Of a DNA stretch of 64,000 bases, positions 26,301 through 37,268 are shown in pieces (position 1 is the first letter of the stretch; every line of letters begins with the position of its first letter). A program made the translations under genes and the position numbers. Source of the stretch: Seiridium cupressi (Eukaryota > Ascomycota > Sordariomycetes > Amphisphaeriales > Sporocadaceae); NCBI GenBank assembly GCA_036674765.1, contig JARVKI010000134.1:1-64000 (forward strand), read 5' to 3'. A model generated the notes under the pieces. It worked only from the letters and a program-made list of their open reading frames with translations. It made no database searches and was not told where the DNA came from.

Positions 26301-27003
26301 GGTACCGGCTACTATTGCTGTTGAGCAGTCCCCGTTGCGTAAGCTCAACACAGCCTGGTGTAGGGCGACCAGGCTCGAAGAACAGGCGGTGTCGATAGTC
26401 ATGGACGGACCGTGAAGGTCGAACATGTAAGAAACTCGATTTGACACTATACTTCGTGATGTCCCGGGTGCGAAGTAGGTTGGTATGTTGTCAATATCGC
26501 GACCCACAACATCTGAATAGTCTTCACTCATCAGGCCGACGAACACGCCCATATCTGATCCGCGCACCGCTTCGACGGGCATACCAGCAGATTCCAAGGC
26601 TTCATACGTCGTTTCTAGCAGAATGCGCTGTTGCGGGTCCATAGCGCTTGCCTCACCTGGTTTGACGCCAAAGAACTGCGCATCAAACGCTCTGTGGTCG
26701 CCCGAGAGGACATACGAATTACGGACTAGCATGGTGACCACATTTAGTGAACACTCTATGAAAGACGGCCGAATAAGACCGCACTTCGATTGACGTTGAC
26801 TAACCATTGCTAGTACCATGGTGCAGAGGATCAGGATGGTAGAAAGCGTCCACGTTGAACCTCTCAGGCGGAATTTCACGCAATACATCTCTGGGTTTCT
26901 TCAGCAGATCCCATAATCTCGATGGCGATGTGGCTTCACCTGGAAACCTACAAGCACTGCCGACCAGTGCTATAGGCTCCTTACAAGTTGAATGGCGAGC
27001 CAT
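14350..27003 (-). CDS. PKS-NRPS hybrid, KS-AT-DH-MT-KR-ACP-C-A-T-R
   Basis: Seven exons (27003-26805, 26725-25958, 25898-22730, 22647-22427, 22371-19429, 19371-17479, 17384-14350) join in frame to 4075 aa. KS has Cys181 (DTACSSS), His320 (EAHGTG) and His365 (KTVLGH). AT has GHSSG near 660. DH has [10 protein letters not shown] near 998 and Asp near 1177. The MT shows IEIGAGVG near 1450. KR has LTGGLG near 2146 and Tyr near 2284. ACP is LGVDSL at 2465. C has HHIVMDG near 2747. A has [11 protein letters not shown] near 3230 with Asp near 3276. T is GGNSI near 3663. R has TGSTGFMG and YIASK (Tyr3907/Lys3911). No enoyl-reductase NADPH motif lies between MT and KR. The enzyme should build a methylated, reduced polyketide, amidate it with one amino acid and release an aldehyde. 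The amino acid cannot be named from the sequence alone. Intron 4 is GC-AG. Confidence 0.96.
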
Positions 27004-27605
27004 TGTTTGGCATTGGTGGGATGAAGTTGTCGTCTGACGACTGGCAAAGAGAGATATGCCTTGAGCACCTCAATAGGCATCTACACATAGAAGCCCGTTG
27101 GAGATCATAGTATTGCCCTAAGAGCAATCCGTGAGTTGTATACCGGGAGTGTGTAGTTTCCGTGTCTGTTGTACTGTGTACCTCGGCTGAGATCTGATGC
27201 ACAAATGGGTGTTATGCTGGGTATCTTGTACTCGTTGCGCGCCATTCCGAATCAGTGATCAAATCTAACAGGGGGCTCGGAGATGTAGGCTGAAGGGAGA
27301 TGCAGGGGAGTAAGGTGCTAAGCACAGTCCAGACCATCGGAGTCAAGTCTGGTGCTGCACCAATCGGCATTGTCTTGGCGACCTTTGAGGCCAAGAACAT
27401 TCTGCTCCGGTCCCTAGGCCCATCAGCGGCAATATGTCTCAGGGACGTACAATCGTCGTGATAGTTGTAGTGACTGTAACAGCTGTAGGATAGAAAGCGC
27501 CTTGACTACTTGTAACATCCATCACAAGCAAATCACGAGCGCAGACTTACGACATTCAAACACTACGCCTTCCATCGCTCTAGCCTCTCATCACGGCGAG
27601 TTGTC
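27004..27605. promoter_or_regulatory. divergent promoter, PKS-NRPS / hydrolase
   Basis: 602 bp separate the PKS-NRPS start (minus strand) from the alpha/beta hydrolase start (plus strand). The layout implies co-regulation, probably by the cluster Zn2Cys6 factor. I could not identify a convincing binding palindrome by eye. Confidence 0.6.
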
Positions 27606-28892
27606 ATGCATCAGCTGTTTCGTGGCAGTTTCTTCAACTTTGAGGCAATTCGCATCCTCGGGTTTACCAGATCTGAAGGCGCAGACATTGCCGAATGTCT
27701 GGAGGCTGTTGGACAGATACGCGAGAATGATCCAGTCAGCTGGCAAGCTGCTTGGTCTGCGCAGGCAGAGTGGGCTGACCAGCTCGCGAGAGACGCACAT
27801 GGCGATGGTAACAAGGCCGCCGCGCGCGGAGCTCTCCTTCGAGCTGCCAATTACACTCGAGCCAGCGCGTACATGTTGACGGGATCGCAGATGGGACAGT
27901 CAGATCCTCGAGTGGTCCCAATCCTCCAGAGATCAGCCAGATTGTTTCGCTCCGCCACGCAGCTGCTTGAGTGTATCGTATATCCTCTGGAAGTTCCCTA
28001 CGAAGACGGCGAGATATCACTACCTGCTTACCTATACTACCCAAACGCATCTTCGCGATTGGCGGGCAAGGTTCCGTTGGTCATCAACATCATTGGTGCG
28101 GACTCGACACAAGAGGAGCAATATTTCATGTTCCCGGCGGTGGGACCAGACCTTGGCTACGCCGTGCTGACATTCGAGGGGCCAGGCCATGGCCTGATCC
28201 TGCACGAACACGGCGTTGCTATGCGCCCAGACTGGGAGGTGGTGATTGGCGACGTCCTGGACTTCGTCCACAAATTCGTCGGTGACCATGCCGAGCTGGA
28301 TATCGACCTAGAGCGAGTCGCTGTGGCTGGCGCCTCACTCGGGGGCTACCTTGCCTTGCGCGCGGCTGCTGACGACCGGTGCAAGGCCTGCATTGCAATT
28401 GATCCGGTATACGATCTGTACGACTTTGGGGCCAAACATGTGGCACCGACCTTTTTCGGGCTTTGGGATCGAGGCTGGATCCCCGACAGTGTTGTCAATG
28501 GCGTCATCTCGTTCGGTACGAAAATGTCGTTTCAATCTCGTTGGGAGATCTTCACAGCTGCAGGATTCCTCGGCGCGGTGACTGCCGTAGACCTACTGCG
28601 GCTCATGAAGAAGTACACCCTGCGCGAAGCACACGACGCCAATGGCAGCTATCTCAGCCGAGTGCAGTGCCCCGTGCTGGTGACGGGCGCCGCCAAGTCG
28701 GTGTACTTTGATGTGGACGACCATACAGCCATGGTGCTGAAGGGCATCCGACATGAGGACAAGGAGGTCTGGGTGGGGCTGAAGCCTGGACAAGGCGGAC
28801 TCCAGGCCAAGATGGGCGCCGTGAACCTGTGTTGTCAGCGAACCTTCGCGTTCCTCGACAAGCGATTCGGCCTGGACCGCAAGAGCGCCTAA
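27606..28892 (+). CDS. alpha/beta hydrolase of the cytochalasan-cluster type
   Basis: Single exon, 428 aa. It has an N-terminal helical region (residues 1-120), a core with an oxyanion-type region after LVINIIGAD, and a nucleophile elbow GASLGGY (Ser near 244) followed by a late region with FDVDDHTAM. Overall it resembles the FrsA/2,6-dihydropseudooxynicotine-hydrolase-like group. In cytochalasan and decahydrofluorene pathways, a homologous hydrolase sits beside the PKS-NRPS and is tied to closing the released amino-aldehyde to a pyrrolone (Knoevenagel step). Divergent pairing with the PKS-NRPS across 602 bp supports that role here, which is inferred from context. No signal peptide is apparent, so a cytosolic location is likely. 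Confidence 0.88.
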   Translation: MHQLFRGSFFNFEAIRILGFTRSEGADIAECLEAVGQIRENDPVSWQAAWSAQAEWADQLARDAHGDGNKAAARGALLRAANYTRASAYMLTGSQMGQSDPRVVPILQRSARLFRSATQLLECIVYPLEVPYEDGEISLPAYLYYPNASSRLAGKVPLVINIIGADSTQEEQYFMFPAVGPDLGYAVLTFEGPGHGLILHEHGVAMRPDWEVVIGDVLDFVHKFVGDHAELDIDLERVAVAGASLGGYLALRAAADDRCKACIAIDPVYDLYDFGAKHVAPTFFGLWDRGWIPDSVVNGVISFGTKMSFQSRWEIFTAAGFLGAVTAVDLLRLMKKYTLREAHDANGSYLSRVQCPVLVTGAAKSVYFDVDDHTAMVLKGIRHEDKEVWVGLKPGQGGLQAKMGAVNLCCQRTFAFLDKRFGLDRKSA

Positions 28893-30082
28893 CAGAGGAT
28901 TCCTACCTACGTAGACGGGCCGAGGTGCGGTCGAATGAGACACACCTGTCTGAAAGTAGGATCAAGCAGCGTATCGGCGCAATGTGACGTGTTGGTGTAT
29001 GGCTTCCTGCAGCAGTCGAGCCCACCGGGTCCCCGGTCGCAGGCAAGCTGAATGTAGGGTAGCAGGACAGGCAAGTTACTGGGGTAGGTTAATGTGATTA
29101 TACCGTCTGATTCCCACTGCGGGAAGGATTCTCCCCGCACCCTCTACCGCATCCGCTCGTCACCAAGTACCGAGAAGGATCTCAAGTCCCGCGAAGGATT
29201 CGCCATACAGTGCAGTGCCTGCCACACTCGTTGGTCAATCCGAAGGGTGATAGTTTGATCCTCCCGAGGTCGACGCAGGCGCCTACCTCCAAACAAGCAA
29301 CTTGATTTTGGTGGGACGCACGGCTGACGCGGGGGAGGGGCGCAAGGGGCGCAAAGGGCGCACCGGCACCGTTAGCTTGCCGCTTGGCAGCCGTTGTGGG
29401 GGCCATATTACCAGCAGACAGCGCAATGTACTCCGTAGTGAGCCGATAAATTTAGCCGGACATCTGTCTAGTGTACGGGGAGCTGACGTCGGCTGGTTAG
29501 CTGCACAGCGGATGACAGGACGAGCTGGCTGTCTGCCCAGGCGACGATGCCATTGCAGGGCCCTGTAGGCGAAGAGATCTCATTTAGATTAATCGTCACC
29601 AGACGAAGTATACTGTACCTACATGACCAAGAAATGCAGGGTGGTAGCGAACAGCTCTGCAGGTCTAGCTTCACTGGCTGGCAGCACGACGCAACAGCTT
29701 TTCCGCCACTCAGCCCGTAATTGGGAGCATCTTTTCGTTTCCCCTCGATATCCCACGTCTCTTGCGTGCAGAGTGAACGCTGACAGCGGCTACTGACCGA
29801 AATTTGGGCTCCTGCGATTGTGCCAGCAACGCCCCGGCGGGATTCGCCATGCGCCTGTTGTCCTACACAAAAAGCACGGGCGTCTTGTAATCGTCTTGAC
29901 CCATGGCGCTGGGTATCTGTCGGTCTCTGACTTGCCAGGGCCAATCCATTGCTTTCTCAATGATAACAGATATCCACGCTGGGCACAATCTGGTCCCTTT
30001 TCTCGAATTATTAGTGTTCCAGCACCTGCGGACGGTTTGACCTTGCAAGGCCCGTCGCATCAACCTTGGCGAGGAGAAGAAA
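28893..30082. other. intergenic region upstream of regulator
   Basis: About 1.2 kb without a supportable gene; presumably the hydrolase 3' UTR and the regulator's promoter. A short GC-rich repeat-like stretch (GGGGCGCAAGGGGCGCAAAG) lies near 29338. Confidence 0.5.
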
Positions 30083-31571
30083 ATGGAGAAGTCGCGACAC
30101 TCTCGCAGATCCGCTTGCGATCGCTGCCGGAACTACAAGTTGCGTTGTCAGCGGTCTTCGTCCCGGGGAACTTCGACAAGCTGCGACAGGTGCTGTCGAA
30201 CTGGCGCAACTTGCATGACCACTGTACCAGCGACTGCTGGAATCACGAACACTTTCAACGACCATGGAGCCATGGCTAGGAATCATGATGCCCGCTGTCG
30301 TATCCCTCCCAGTTCACTAACATATCATTCTGAGTCAGAACAGAGCTTGCCTTCGATCATACTAGCAAGAACCCAAGGGGAAGAAAGTGACCATACACTT
30401 ATTACTGGCCAACCAGGCAATATGGATCTTGCCTTGAGTCCTCCTGTTAGACCTCCGTACCCAAATTATGACCTACTTCTACTGACGAAGATGGACACAG
30501 ATATCGCAGCCTTCTGCTACCTTCGCCTTTCCACTCGACGATATCGAAACGCGGTCAGCCAGCGTCGAACCCCGTCAACAAGGAAGTAACTTACAATCAT
30601 TGCCATCACCACAACATGAGGAACCTGTATGCTACGGTGCCTTGGCCATTGGCCTGGATTCCTCACCTCCTACTACAATTAGCACCATAGATCATACTCC
30701 AGGCCTCTTGCAAGATCTCTTTGAGCTGTGCTCTAGCTTAGCAAGCATTGCTGGCGCCTTGCAGGCCGATGAGAAATGTTCCGCCCCTTCTGCCGGATCT
30801 CAGGATGGATTCGCTACCACAGTTCAGAATGTGTTGAACAGCACCTCGAAATTGTCTGATCTAGTCCAGTGCATGGTCTTGTCGGAGAAGAGAGAGGGCG
30901 GTTACGAAGCGCAAGGATCCAGGGACGACGACCGCGACCTTCATGAGCAAACGAATGTGTCTGATCATGGTAATCGCAGGTCTATGTTCCCCTCGTCCTC
31001 TCAAACACCACGGCACTGGGAAAACGTGTGGAACCTGGACGGCGGCACAGGGAACGCCAACAATCTTACATACCGCAGTAATGGCAGTGGCACCCCGTCT
31101 CCAATAAATCAGGGTGCGGGGGTAGATATACTACCGATAACGACGCTGGTCAACGCTTATATTCTGCTCATACGCGTGTGGAGAGGAATATACCGCCAGC
31201 TTCATCGAACTCTGGTATCAGGTTCTCGGGGATTCACGAATGAGCTGCTCGTCCTCCCAAGTCTGCACCTTGGGGGTTTCGCTGTCGGCTGCAGCCCAAT
31301 TATTCAGATCTCAGTTCTGCTAGAACTAAGCTCTGGCATGATCAAACGAATAGAAAAGCCCCTATGCATCGGTGGAATAATAGGGCTTGGACCCGTGGCA
31401 GGTTATCCCCACGAGGATTTGGGTGGGTGGTGCGTCAAGATGGATTCCATGGCTGTCTCTTTGAGGGAGACACTTTTGTCCCAGGAGGGTTTTCGGGTAG
31501 CCATGGAAGGAGGATTGTCACTAAAAGGTATCATGGGCCAAGTACGTGCGCAACTAGAATCAAGAAGGTAG
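30083..31571 (+). CDS. Zn2Cys6 transcription factor, AflR-like (cluster regulator)
   Basis: Two exons, 30083-30445 and 30501-31571, with a 55-nt intron (GTTAGA...ACACAG; branch CTGAC at about 30482) give about 477 aa. An alternative acceptor at 30509 is also in frame. The binuclear cluster is at residues 12-44 with spacing CX2CX6CX11CX2CX6C and a basic RNYKLRCQR segment. After a Ser/Pro-rich linker comes an AflR-type C-terminal region with DLFELCSSL and TLVNAYILLIRVWRGIYRQL helices. Such factors bind CGG- or TCG-half-site palindromes in promoters of their own cluster. Position just after the hydrolase and within the biosynthetic block suggests it activates this cluster. Confidence 0.88.
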
Positions 31572-32387
31572 AAGATGATGGCAGATGCGAGTTACCGCAA
31601 ATATCGCATATGAAATGAGATACCCAAAGACATGGAGCCTGCAAAATCTCGTCATCACAACATGTCCATTCTAGAGCTGGTCTTCTGGGGTCATCGGCCC
31701 ACCCGGATAGGATCCGATTCACTTATGGGTCCCGGAGCATCTTGTACAGTCATGCAAGCATCCCTCGTAGCGTTTAGGAATTCATCCTAAAGAGCGGTGA
31801 AGCTTTGCAGGTACCAGGCCATCGCTGCTGTCAGACGAGTCTATAACATCTCGCATTGTTTATGCATGCTCTTCATATGCAGCCAACGTGCTGTCACTTC
31901 GACCGACGATACACAACCCTGTAACTCACGAGGCCACCGTGCTTCGCGAGTGTGAGACTATGCTTAGCACTTCGCCACGTGGTGCAAGCGAGTCCATCCT
32001 TGAGCTAACCTCTGAACACCACCACTCACTAGTAACATCTTCTATAAGCAGTTCTATTGATTCAAGGGTGCGGACCTTGAGACGCCTCATGTACCTCCAG
32101 CGTGATCACACGACCATACAGTGACAGATGTGCCAACACACAGCTCGCGTTTGTGAGTAGATCAGCTAACGTAGTCGGGCACAAAAGTACGTTTCCAAGA
32201 AGTGAGGGACTTCAAACTCTACATTTGTGTATCTTTACTGCGAACAGCTTGTACCTAATATGCGCCACTTGACAAGTAAAACCATTGCCTCTGGTATTGG
32301 GCACGCTATCGACGGAAAAGTATATTAAGCAAATAAACATCATCTCTTACACAATCGGGAATTCGTCCACTTCCCTATAAAAAACAA
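31572..32387. other. intergenic region
   Basis: No gene seen. It becomes AT-rich toward the transposon-like element that follows. Confidence 0.5.
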
Positions 32388-32813
32388 AAATTATATTTGT
32401 ACAACCGAACTGGTTATTCGTATAACCCCCGTTATATGACCCCCGCCCCGAAGATTAAATAGTTACTAAAAACAGTTTTTATTTACTGCCAGTAACTAGC
32501 AAAGAGCTTTATAAGTGGCCAGGGGCCAATTTCAAAAGTTATAATACTAATTCAAGGAGCACCCGTGGTAATAGTTTAGCACTAGTAGTGGCGGCAGCAG
32601 TGGCAGTAGCAACCGTGGCAGCCGTTCAACAGCAACCAGTAGCCGTAGGGGCAACGGTGGGAGGAAACAGCAGAGTAGGTAGTAAACAAAACTTCGTTAT
32701 GTTAAATTTTATGTTAAATTGCAGCCAGTTTCTGAGCGCCGGTTTATCTTCGGGGCGAGGGTTATACAACGGGGGTTGTACGAATAACTAAATGGGTTGT
32801 ACGAATATAATTT
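32388..32813. mobile_element. MITE-like element with ~70-bp terminal inverted repeats
   Basis: The left end (AAATTATATTTGTACAACC...) and the right end read as reverse complement (AAATTATATTCGTACAACC...) match over about 70 bases, to the shared inner edge GCCCCGAAGAT. Apart from one 6-base patch (GAACTG vs CATTTA), the differences are C/T or G/A transitions, as RIP would give. The 426-bp element has no transposase; an internal Ala/Val/Gln-rich frame (32588-32791) is low-complexity and not a credible gene. I could not see a clear target-site duplication. Best read as a non-autonomous DNA transposon. Confidence 0.8.
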
Positions 32814-34016
32814 CTGCATAACAAGTGAGCAGTAAGCCTAAGCCCAACAAATAATACTCACCGACCTGTTAAAGGGCGGCCAGGAGGTAAGCATAGATGT
32901 CCATCTGGGAACCGGTTACCAGTTGGGTTACCACACAACTATCCGAGTAAGATGCACGGGGTACGGATCCAATGATGGTTAGGTGGACTCTAATCTTGAT
33001 TTGCACTATGCAATACTCTGATAGGTGAGGAGGGTCTCGAATGCGTCAGGATCGCCTATCAGGTGGACTACGTTAACCCAGGAATAAGGTATGGGCCTCG
33101 GAAAGGGTAAGACAATAAGGTTGCTTACCACCACCGTCGCGGAGGGGTTGCAATCTAGTCGCGGCGAATCCTCTTACCACCCACACATCGCAGCGCGCCA
33201 GCATCTGGACGAATCAGAACCCGGGCATGTCCCCCGGGAATGCACGGTACTTCAGGACAATGATCTGATGTACTCCGAGTCGTATTCATTGGCGGGCAGA
33301 AGTTGCTAAAATCCTTCTGCACATAACGTTAAGATCCTTGCGTTATTCGCCTGCGGAGATGGCCAGTACTTGAGGCAGAGACCTTCTATACGTATATTGC
33401 GGCGCATGCACTAAGAAGTGCACAAATGATACCTAGGGTAGCCCGCTGCATCGCTGTATGCATCTTTCCCACCCAAAATGGCCAGTGAGATTTGAGGCAA
33501 GAGACGTATCAAACCACCCGAAGGATTATGTTGCAGGAGGCCGAACAGAATGTTGGCTGCCATGCTTACGCAGTCAGGTTGCAAATTCCGTGTGGCAAAT
33601 GTTGCAACCAATCCTTCGTGCTTCAGCCACCTAATTACCGGTCAAGTGTGTCCGATATCCCAACCAACCAAAACCAGCTCTTGTAAAGTCCAAACCGGGC
33701 CCCCATTCCGTTCATTGATCTCTCCTCTTCCTCAACCCCCCATGCTGCTGCGTATTGGTGTGGGCGGGTTGCCATGTGGCATTGTGGCACCAATCCGCGA
33801 AGATTGAACCAGATTTAGATATAATATACATGGTTAGTGCACTGTCTGTGGGTATTTCCCCGCCCGACTCTCTACCCTTTGCGTTCTTGCGATTGTCTCA
33901 GCGTATAGCGTCAACCCTATACCCCACTATCGTAGCGCCATCTTGGTTACAATCGAAGGTCGACTATTGTCCTCCATATCTCGAAACTCCAAGTGTGCCC
34001 GCTTGATACTAATGCA
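32814..34016. other. intergenic region
   Basis: About 1.2 kb with only short overlapping frames and no recognisable product; the final part should be the promoter of the rhodopsin-domain gene. Confidence 0.5.
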
Positions 34017-35208
34017 ATGGATTTCACTCATCCGATCGACCCCAGTGATCAGGGCCTTGGTCCCTTGACCAAGGGGCTGACATGGAGCTTCACAGGCCTC
34101 GCCATCATCGTTGTCGGCGCGCGTATGGTTCTCCGCAGGAAGTTCTCCCGCCACTATTCCGTGGACGATTGGATTATGGTCGCGGCTCTTGCTTTTCAGA
34201 TCGCCTATTCTGCAATCATCACCAAGGCTTGCGACGAAGGCCTAGGCATGACATTTGACGACATGACCTTGGAGCAGTTGACAGGGGCACTCAAATGGTC
34301 TTTCATCGCACTTCCATTCACGCATATCGTCTCTGTACTAGCCAGAATCTCTATCACTATATTGCTGATCAAGATATTCGGTCAGAGCAAACCATGGTTC
34401 AAATGGTTTTTGATCGTCTACACAAGTCTTCAAGCTATATTTGGCATTATATCCATCATTTTAGCCCTCGCCGACCAGTTCCCCATTGAGTCTCATTATA
34501 ATTCCATGGTCAAGCCGACTACGCAACTTGATCCGGCGGTCCAGCAGAATGTTGCTGAGACACTGCAGTGTAAGATTTCCTCAGGACTAGTATTCATTGG
34601 TTGATTCCCTGGCTGATATGTCTCTTGTTGCAACAGTCCTCTACACCGTCTGCGATCTTGTATACGTTGTGTTCCCCGTCATGTTTGTCTGGAAGCTGAA
34701 CATGCCCTTGAGTCGAAAAGTCAGCCTCATGGTTCTGCTGGGCCTGTCTTTGATCACTTTCGGCGCTGCCTTGACCAAGGCCGTTCTGGTCGCCCTGGCG
34801 CTGACCGGAAAGTTCACCATGACGGGTCCCGACTTCAACGGTCTCTACTTCTACGTGTCAACCATTGAGCAGTGTCTCGTCATCATGATTGGCTGCGTCC
34901 CCACACTGAAGCCAATTACCAAGCTCAGATTTCCAGGCTTCACGCAAATCGGCGAGTCGATTGCCAGTCTTATAACACGGAGGTCGAGAGCTAGTAGGAA
35001 AGGATCCTCAACTGGCGGATCCTCTTATCACGGCGATGTCGAGCTCGGCCAGCATGAACGTCTACCTGACCAGCCAGAGGGCTTTACTCCTCCCCACACA
35101 GCCGCGCAACGCACACATACTGTCCAGGCGAGCAAGAGCTCTAGTAGCTTGCGTAACAAGAATGAGATTCGGAGGACTGATAATTTCGAGATTTCATACG
35201 CGCAGTAG
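34017..35208 (+). CDS. rhodopsin-domain integral membrane protein (fungal 7TM)
   Basis: Exons 34017-34569 and 34637-35208 (67-nt intron, GTAAGA...CAACAG) give 374 aa. The ATG at 34017 places a short polar N-terminus before TM1 (WSFTGLAIIVVGARMVL). A RKFSRHYSVDDWIM loop follows, which is the hallmark of the fungal rhodopsin-like/PTH11-related family, and then about six more hydrophobic segments. The C-terminal tail of about 90 residues is Ser/Arg-rich and cytosolic. The family function is generally unknown; some members sense host or surface cues. It sits between the regulator and the MFS pump inside the metabolite cluster. Whether it is a true cluster member (self-protection, signalling or transport) is open. 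Confidence 0.88.
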
Positions 35209-35441
35209 ATTCCCCGTTCTAGCTTTCCGCCCCATTGGTGATTCTGAACCAGACAGGAGGATATAATTGAGTTATATTGCTTATAGGTTAATAAAAGGCT
35301 AAGGGCGTCTATATCAATTTTAGTCGTTCGCTACTTTATCCTTGCGCGTAGCGAATGAGTCTCAGTCATTGGAACGAAGTCTTCTAAAGCCGAATGTCTT
35401 CTAGCACTCAGGTTGTGCGTACTAATACATATGCAATCTCC

Positions 35442-35463
35442 AAAAAAAAAAAAAAAAAAAAAA
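35442..35463 (+). repeat. A22 homopolymer
   Basis: A run of 22 A between the convergent rhodopsin-domain and MFS genes. It is a mononucleotide microsatellite and likely prone to length error. Confidence 0.9.
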
Positions 35464-35504
35464 GCAGTTTCTTCTTGAAATGCCACTCAGACGTAATAGA
35501 ACTG

Positions 35505-37268
35505 TTATACCGTAGCTATAGTAGACGTGTTCTTCTCCGCGCCTCTTTCGCGATCTTCGAGGCCGAAATTGGTTTCCAGATCTTGTTTAAGAGGAATTTC
35601 CTTTTCGAGAAATCCCAATAGAAAAGAGACACCTGCAAAGACAATGCCTATTTGCCAGACGCGCCTTGTGCTTTCGTTATAGATATAAATCACCTGATCA
35701 CGAGTGGTGCTCGAGATATTGCCCAGACTGGAAGATGGTGCGGCCCTGGAGTATGCATCACCTCCGCTCAACTTCGCCCTTGTGGTAGGATCTTGAACCA
35801 TGGCCAATAATTGCTGGAAACGGTTATTGAATATGGCAGCGGGGACTGCCGCACCGAAAATCGAACCATAGCTTCGCAAGAAGGCCCAGACCGCTGTGCT
35901 CGCGGCTGCGTCAGACTCGGGCAAGGATGCCTGGACTGCTGGAAGGAGAGTCGCAACGGGGAACGCAATGCTAAACGCCAGAAGGATTTGAAACACGACC
36001 CAGATGGCGTGATGCGAGCTTCTGTCCAATATAGAACACAGCCCGTATACCAACGTGCACATACCAAAGCCGATGAGGTGCAGAGGACGATACACCCCGT
36101 ATTTGGTGAGCATGTTGCCAGATAGAGAAGCTCCGACGGGAAATGCGAAGGCAAAGGGCAGTAGCCAAAGCCCGGATTCCCTCGGGCCCGCACCCAGAAC
36201 TGCCTGGAAATAAATTGGGAACGTGAAGACGACCCAGAAAATGAGCATGGAGTTCGTCATGTTTAGGAAAAAGGCGACAGCCGACGTGCGGTTGCTGAAC
36301 AGTCGCAGGGGAACCATCGGGGTTCTGCACCATGGTGATCGTTCCCAGGCCGCGAAAACGCCCAGTCCAATGAATCCAGCCACCAGGCCTCCTATCACGC
36401 CGCCGTCTGACCACGGCTTGCTAGCTCCTCCACTGGCAAGTGACCAGAGGGTTGCTACTGTCGATGCGATTATGATGGTGGTGCCAACCCAGTCGATCTG
36501 ACGGGCTCGATGCAAAAACCCCTGTTCCTCGTGGCCATGTGCCACGTGGAACCAGCACAACATGATGACGATGCAGACGCCGCCGAGAGGGAGGTTAATC
36601 CAGAAGATCCACCTCCACGCCCCGGGCCCGGCTTCGGTCAAAGCCCCGGCTATCAGTGGGCCCACGGCGGAAATGGTAGCGCCAACGCCAAATATGAGGC
36701 CTATGTACTTCCCGCGCTCGCGGAGAGGGACCAAATCGCAGATGACGAGATCCACCATCATGTTGATGCCGCCGCCGCCGATGCCTTGGATCGAGCGGCC
36801 TGCGATGAGCATAGCAGCCGTGTTAGCGCCGGCAATGAGACCGCTACCAAGGACGAACAAGGAGACGCAGCCGATGAAGATCCAGCGACGGCCCCATAAG
36901 TCAGCCAGCTGTCCGCACACAGGCTGGACGGCGGCCATGGTGAGGAAATAACTATCGGCCACCCACACGTAGGCAGGGCCCAGGTCTAACTCAGAAGCGA
37001 TAGTAGGTAGTGCGGTCGAAATGGTGCCGCCATCCAGCCAAGTCAGGAGGGCGGCAAGTAGCAGGCCCACCAGTACGATGTGGAACTGGAAGCCGCGAGG
37101 GCTGGCACTCTTAGATCGGCCATTAGGCTCGTCCGAAGGTGCGCCATGAGGCTGTTCTGTCTGCGCGACAGGTCCTTTTGGGGTGGTTGTGAGCGGTGAC
37201 GGCGACAACGGTGGTGACGGTGGCTGCTGACCCCGAGTGGCCTCCTGGCCAGCGGGTTGCTCAGCCAT
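35505..37268 (-). CDS. 14-TM MFS drug/toxin efflux transporter (DHA2-like)
   Basis: Single exon, 587 aa from the ATG at 37268; the longer frame upstream opens at TTG and is not needed. A Pro/Thr-rich cytosolic N-terminus of about 60 residues precedes TM1 (IVLVGLLLAALLTWLDGGTI). The motif A-like GQLADLWGRRWIF is present, then LIAGRSIQGIGGGG (motif B) and GPLIAGAL (motif C-like, typical of drug/H+ antiporters). The hydrophobic pattern fits 14 TM helices. By position it is expected to export the cluster product at the plasma membrane. It is divergent from the P450 that starts at 38208. Confidence 0.93.
   Translation of the reverse strand: MAEQPAGQEATRGQQPPSPPLSPSPLTTTPKGPVAQTEQPHGAPSDEPNGRSKSASPRGFQFHIVLVGLLLAALLTWLDGGTISTALPTIASELDLGPAYVWVADSYFLTMAAVQPVCGQLADLWGRRWIFIGCVSLFVLGSGLIAGANTAAMLIAGRSIQGIGGGGINMMVDLVICDLVPLRERGKYIGLIFGVGATISAVGPLIAGALTEAGPGAWRWIFWINLPLGGVCIVIMLCWFHVAHGHEEQGFLHRARQIDWVGTTIIIASTVATLWSLASGGASKPWSDGGVIGGLVAGFIGLGVFAAWERSPWCRTPMVPLRLFSNRTSAVAFFLNMTNSMLIFWVVFTFPIYFQAVLGAGPRESGLWLLPFAFAFPVGASLSGNMLTKYGVYRPLHLIGFGMCTLVYGLCSILDRSSHHAIWVVFQILLAFSIAFPVATLLPAVQASLPESDAAASTAVWAFLRSYGSIFGAAVPAAIFNNRFQQLLAMVQDPTTRAKLSGGDAYSRAAPSSSLGNISSTTRDQVIYIYNESTRRVWQIGIVFAGVSFLLGFLEKEIPLKQDLETNFGLEDRERGAEKNTSTIATV

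Noticed and set aside
30446..30589. Regulator ending at 30589 as a short zinc-cluster protein
   Set aside because: A 55-nt intron with CTGAC branch links to the downstream AflR-like region in frame.
32588..32791. Ala/Val/Gln-rich 67-aa frame as a gene
   Set aside because: Low-complexity sequence wholly inside the inverted-repeat element; no domain or splice support.
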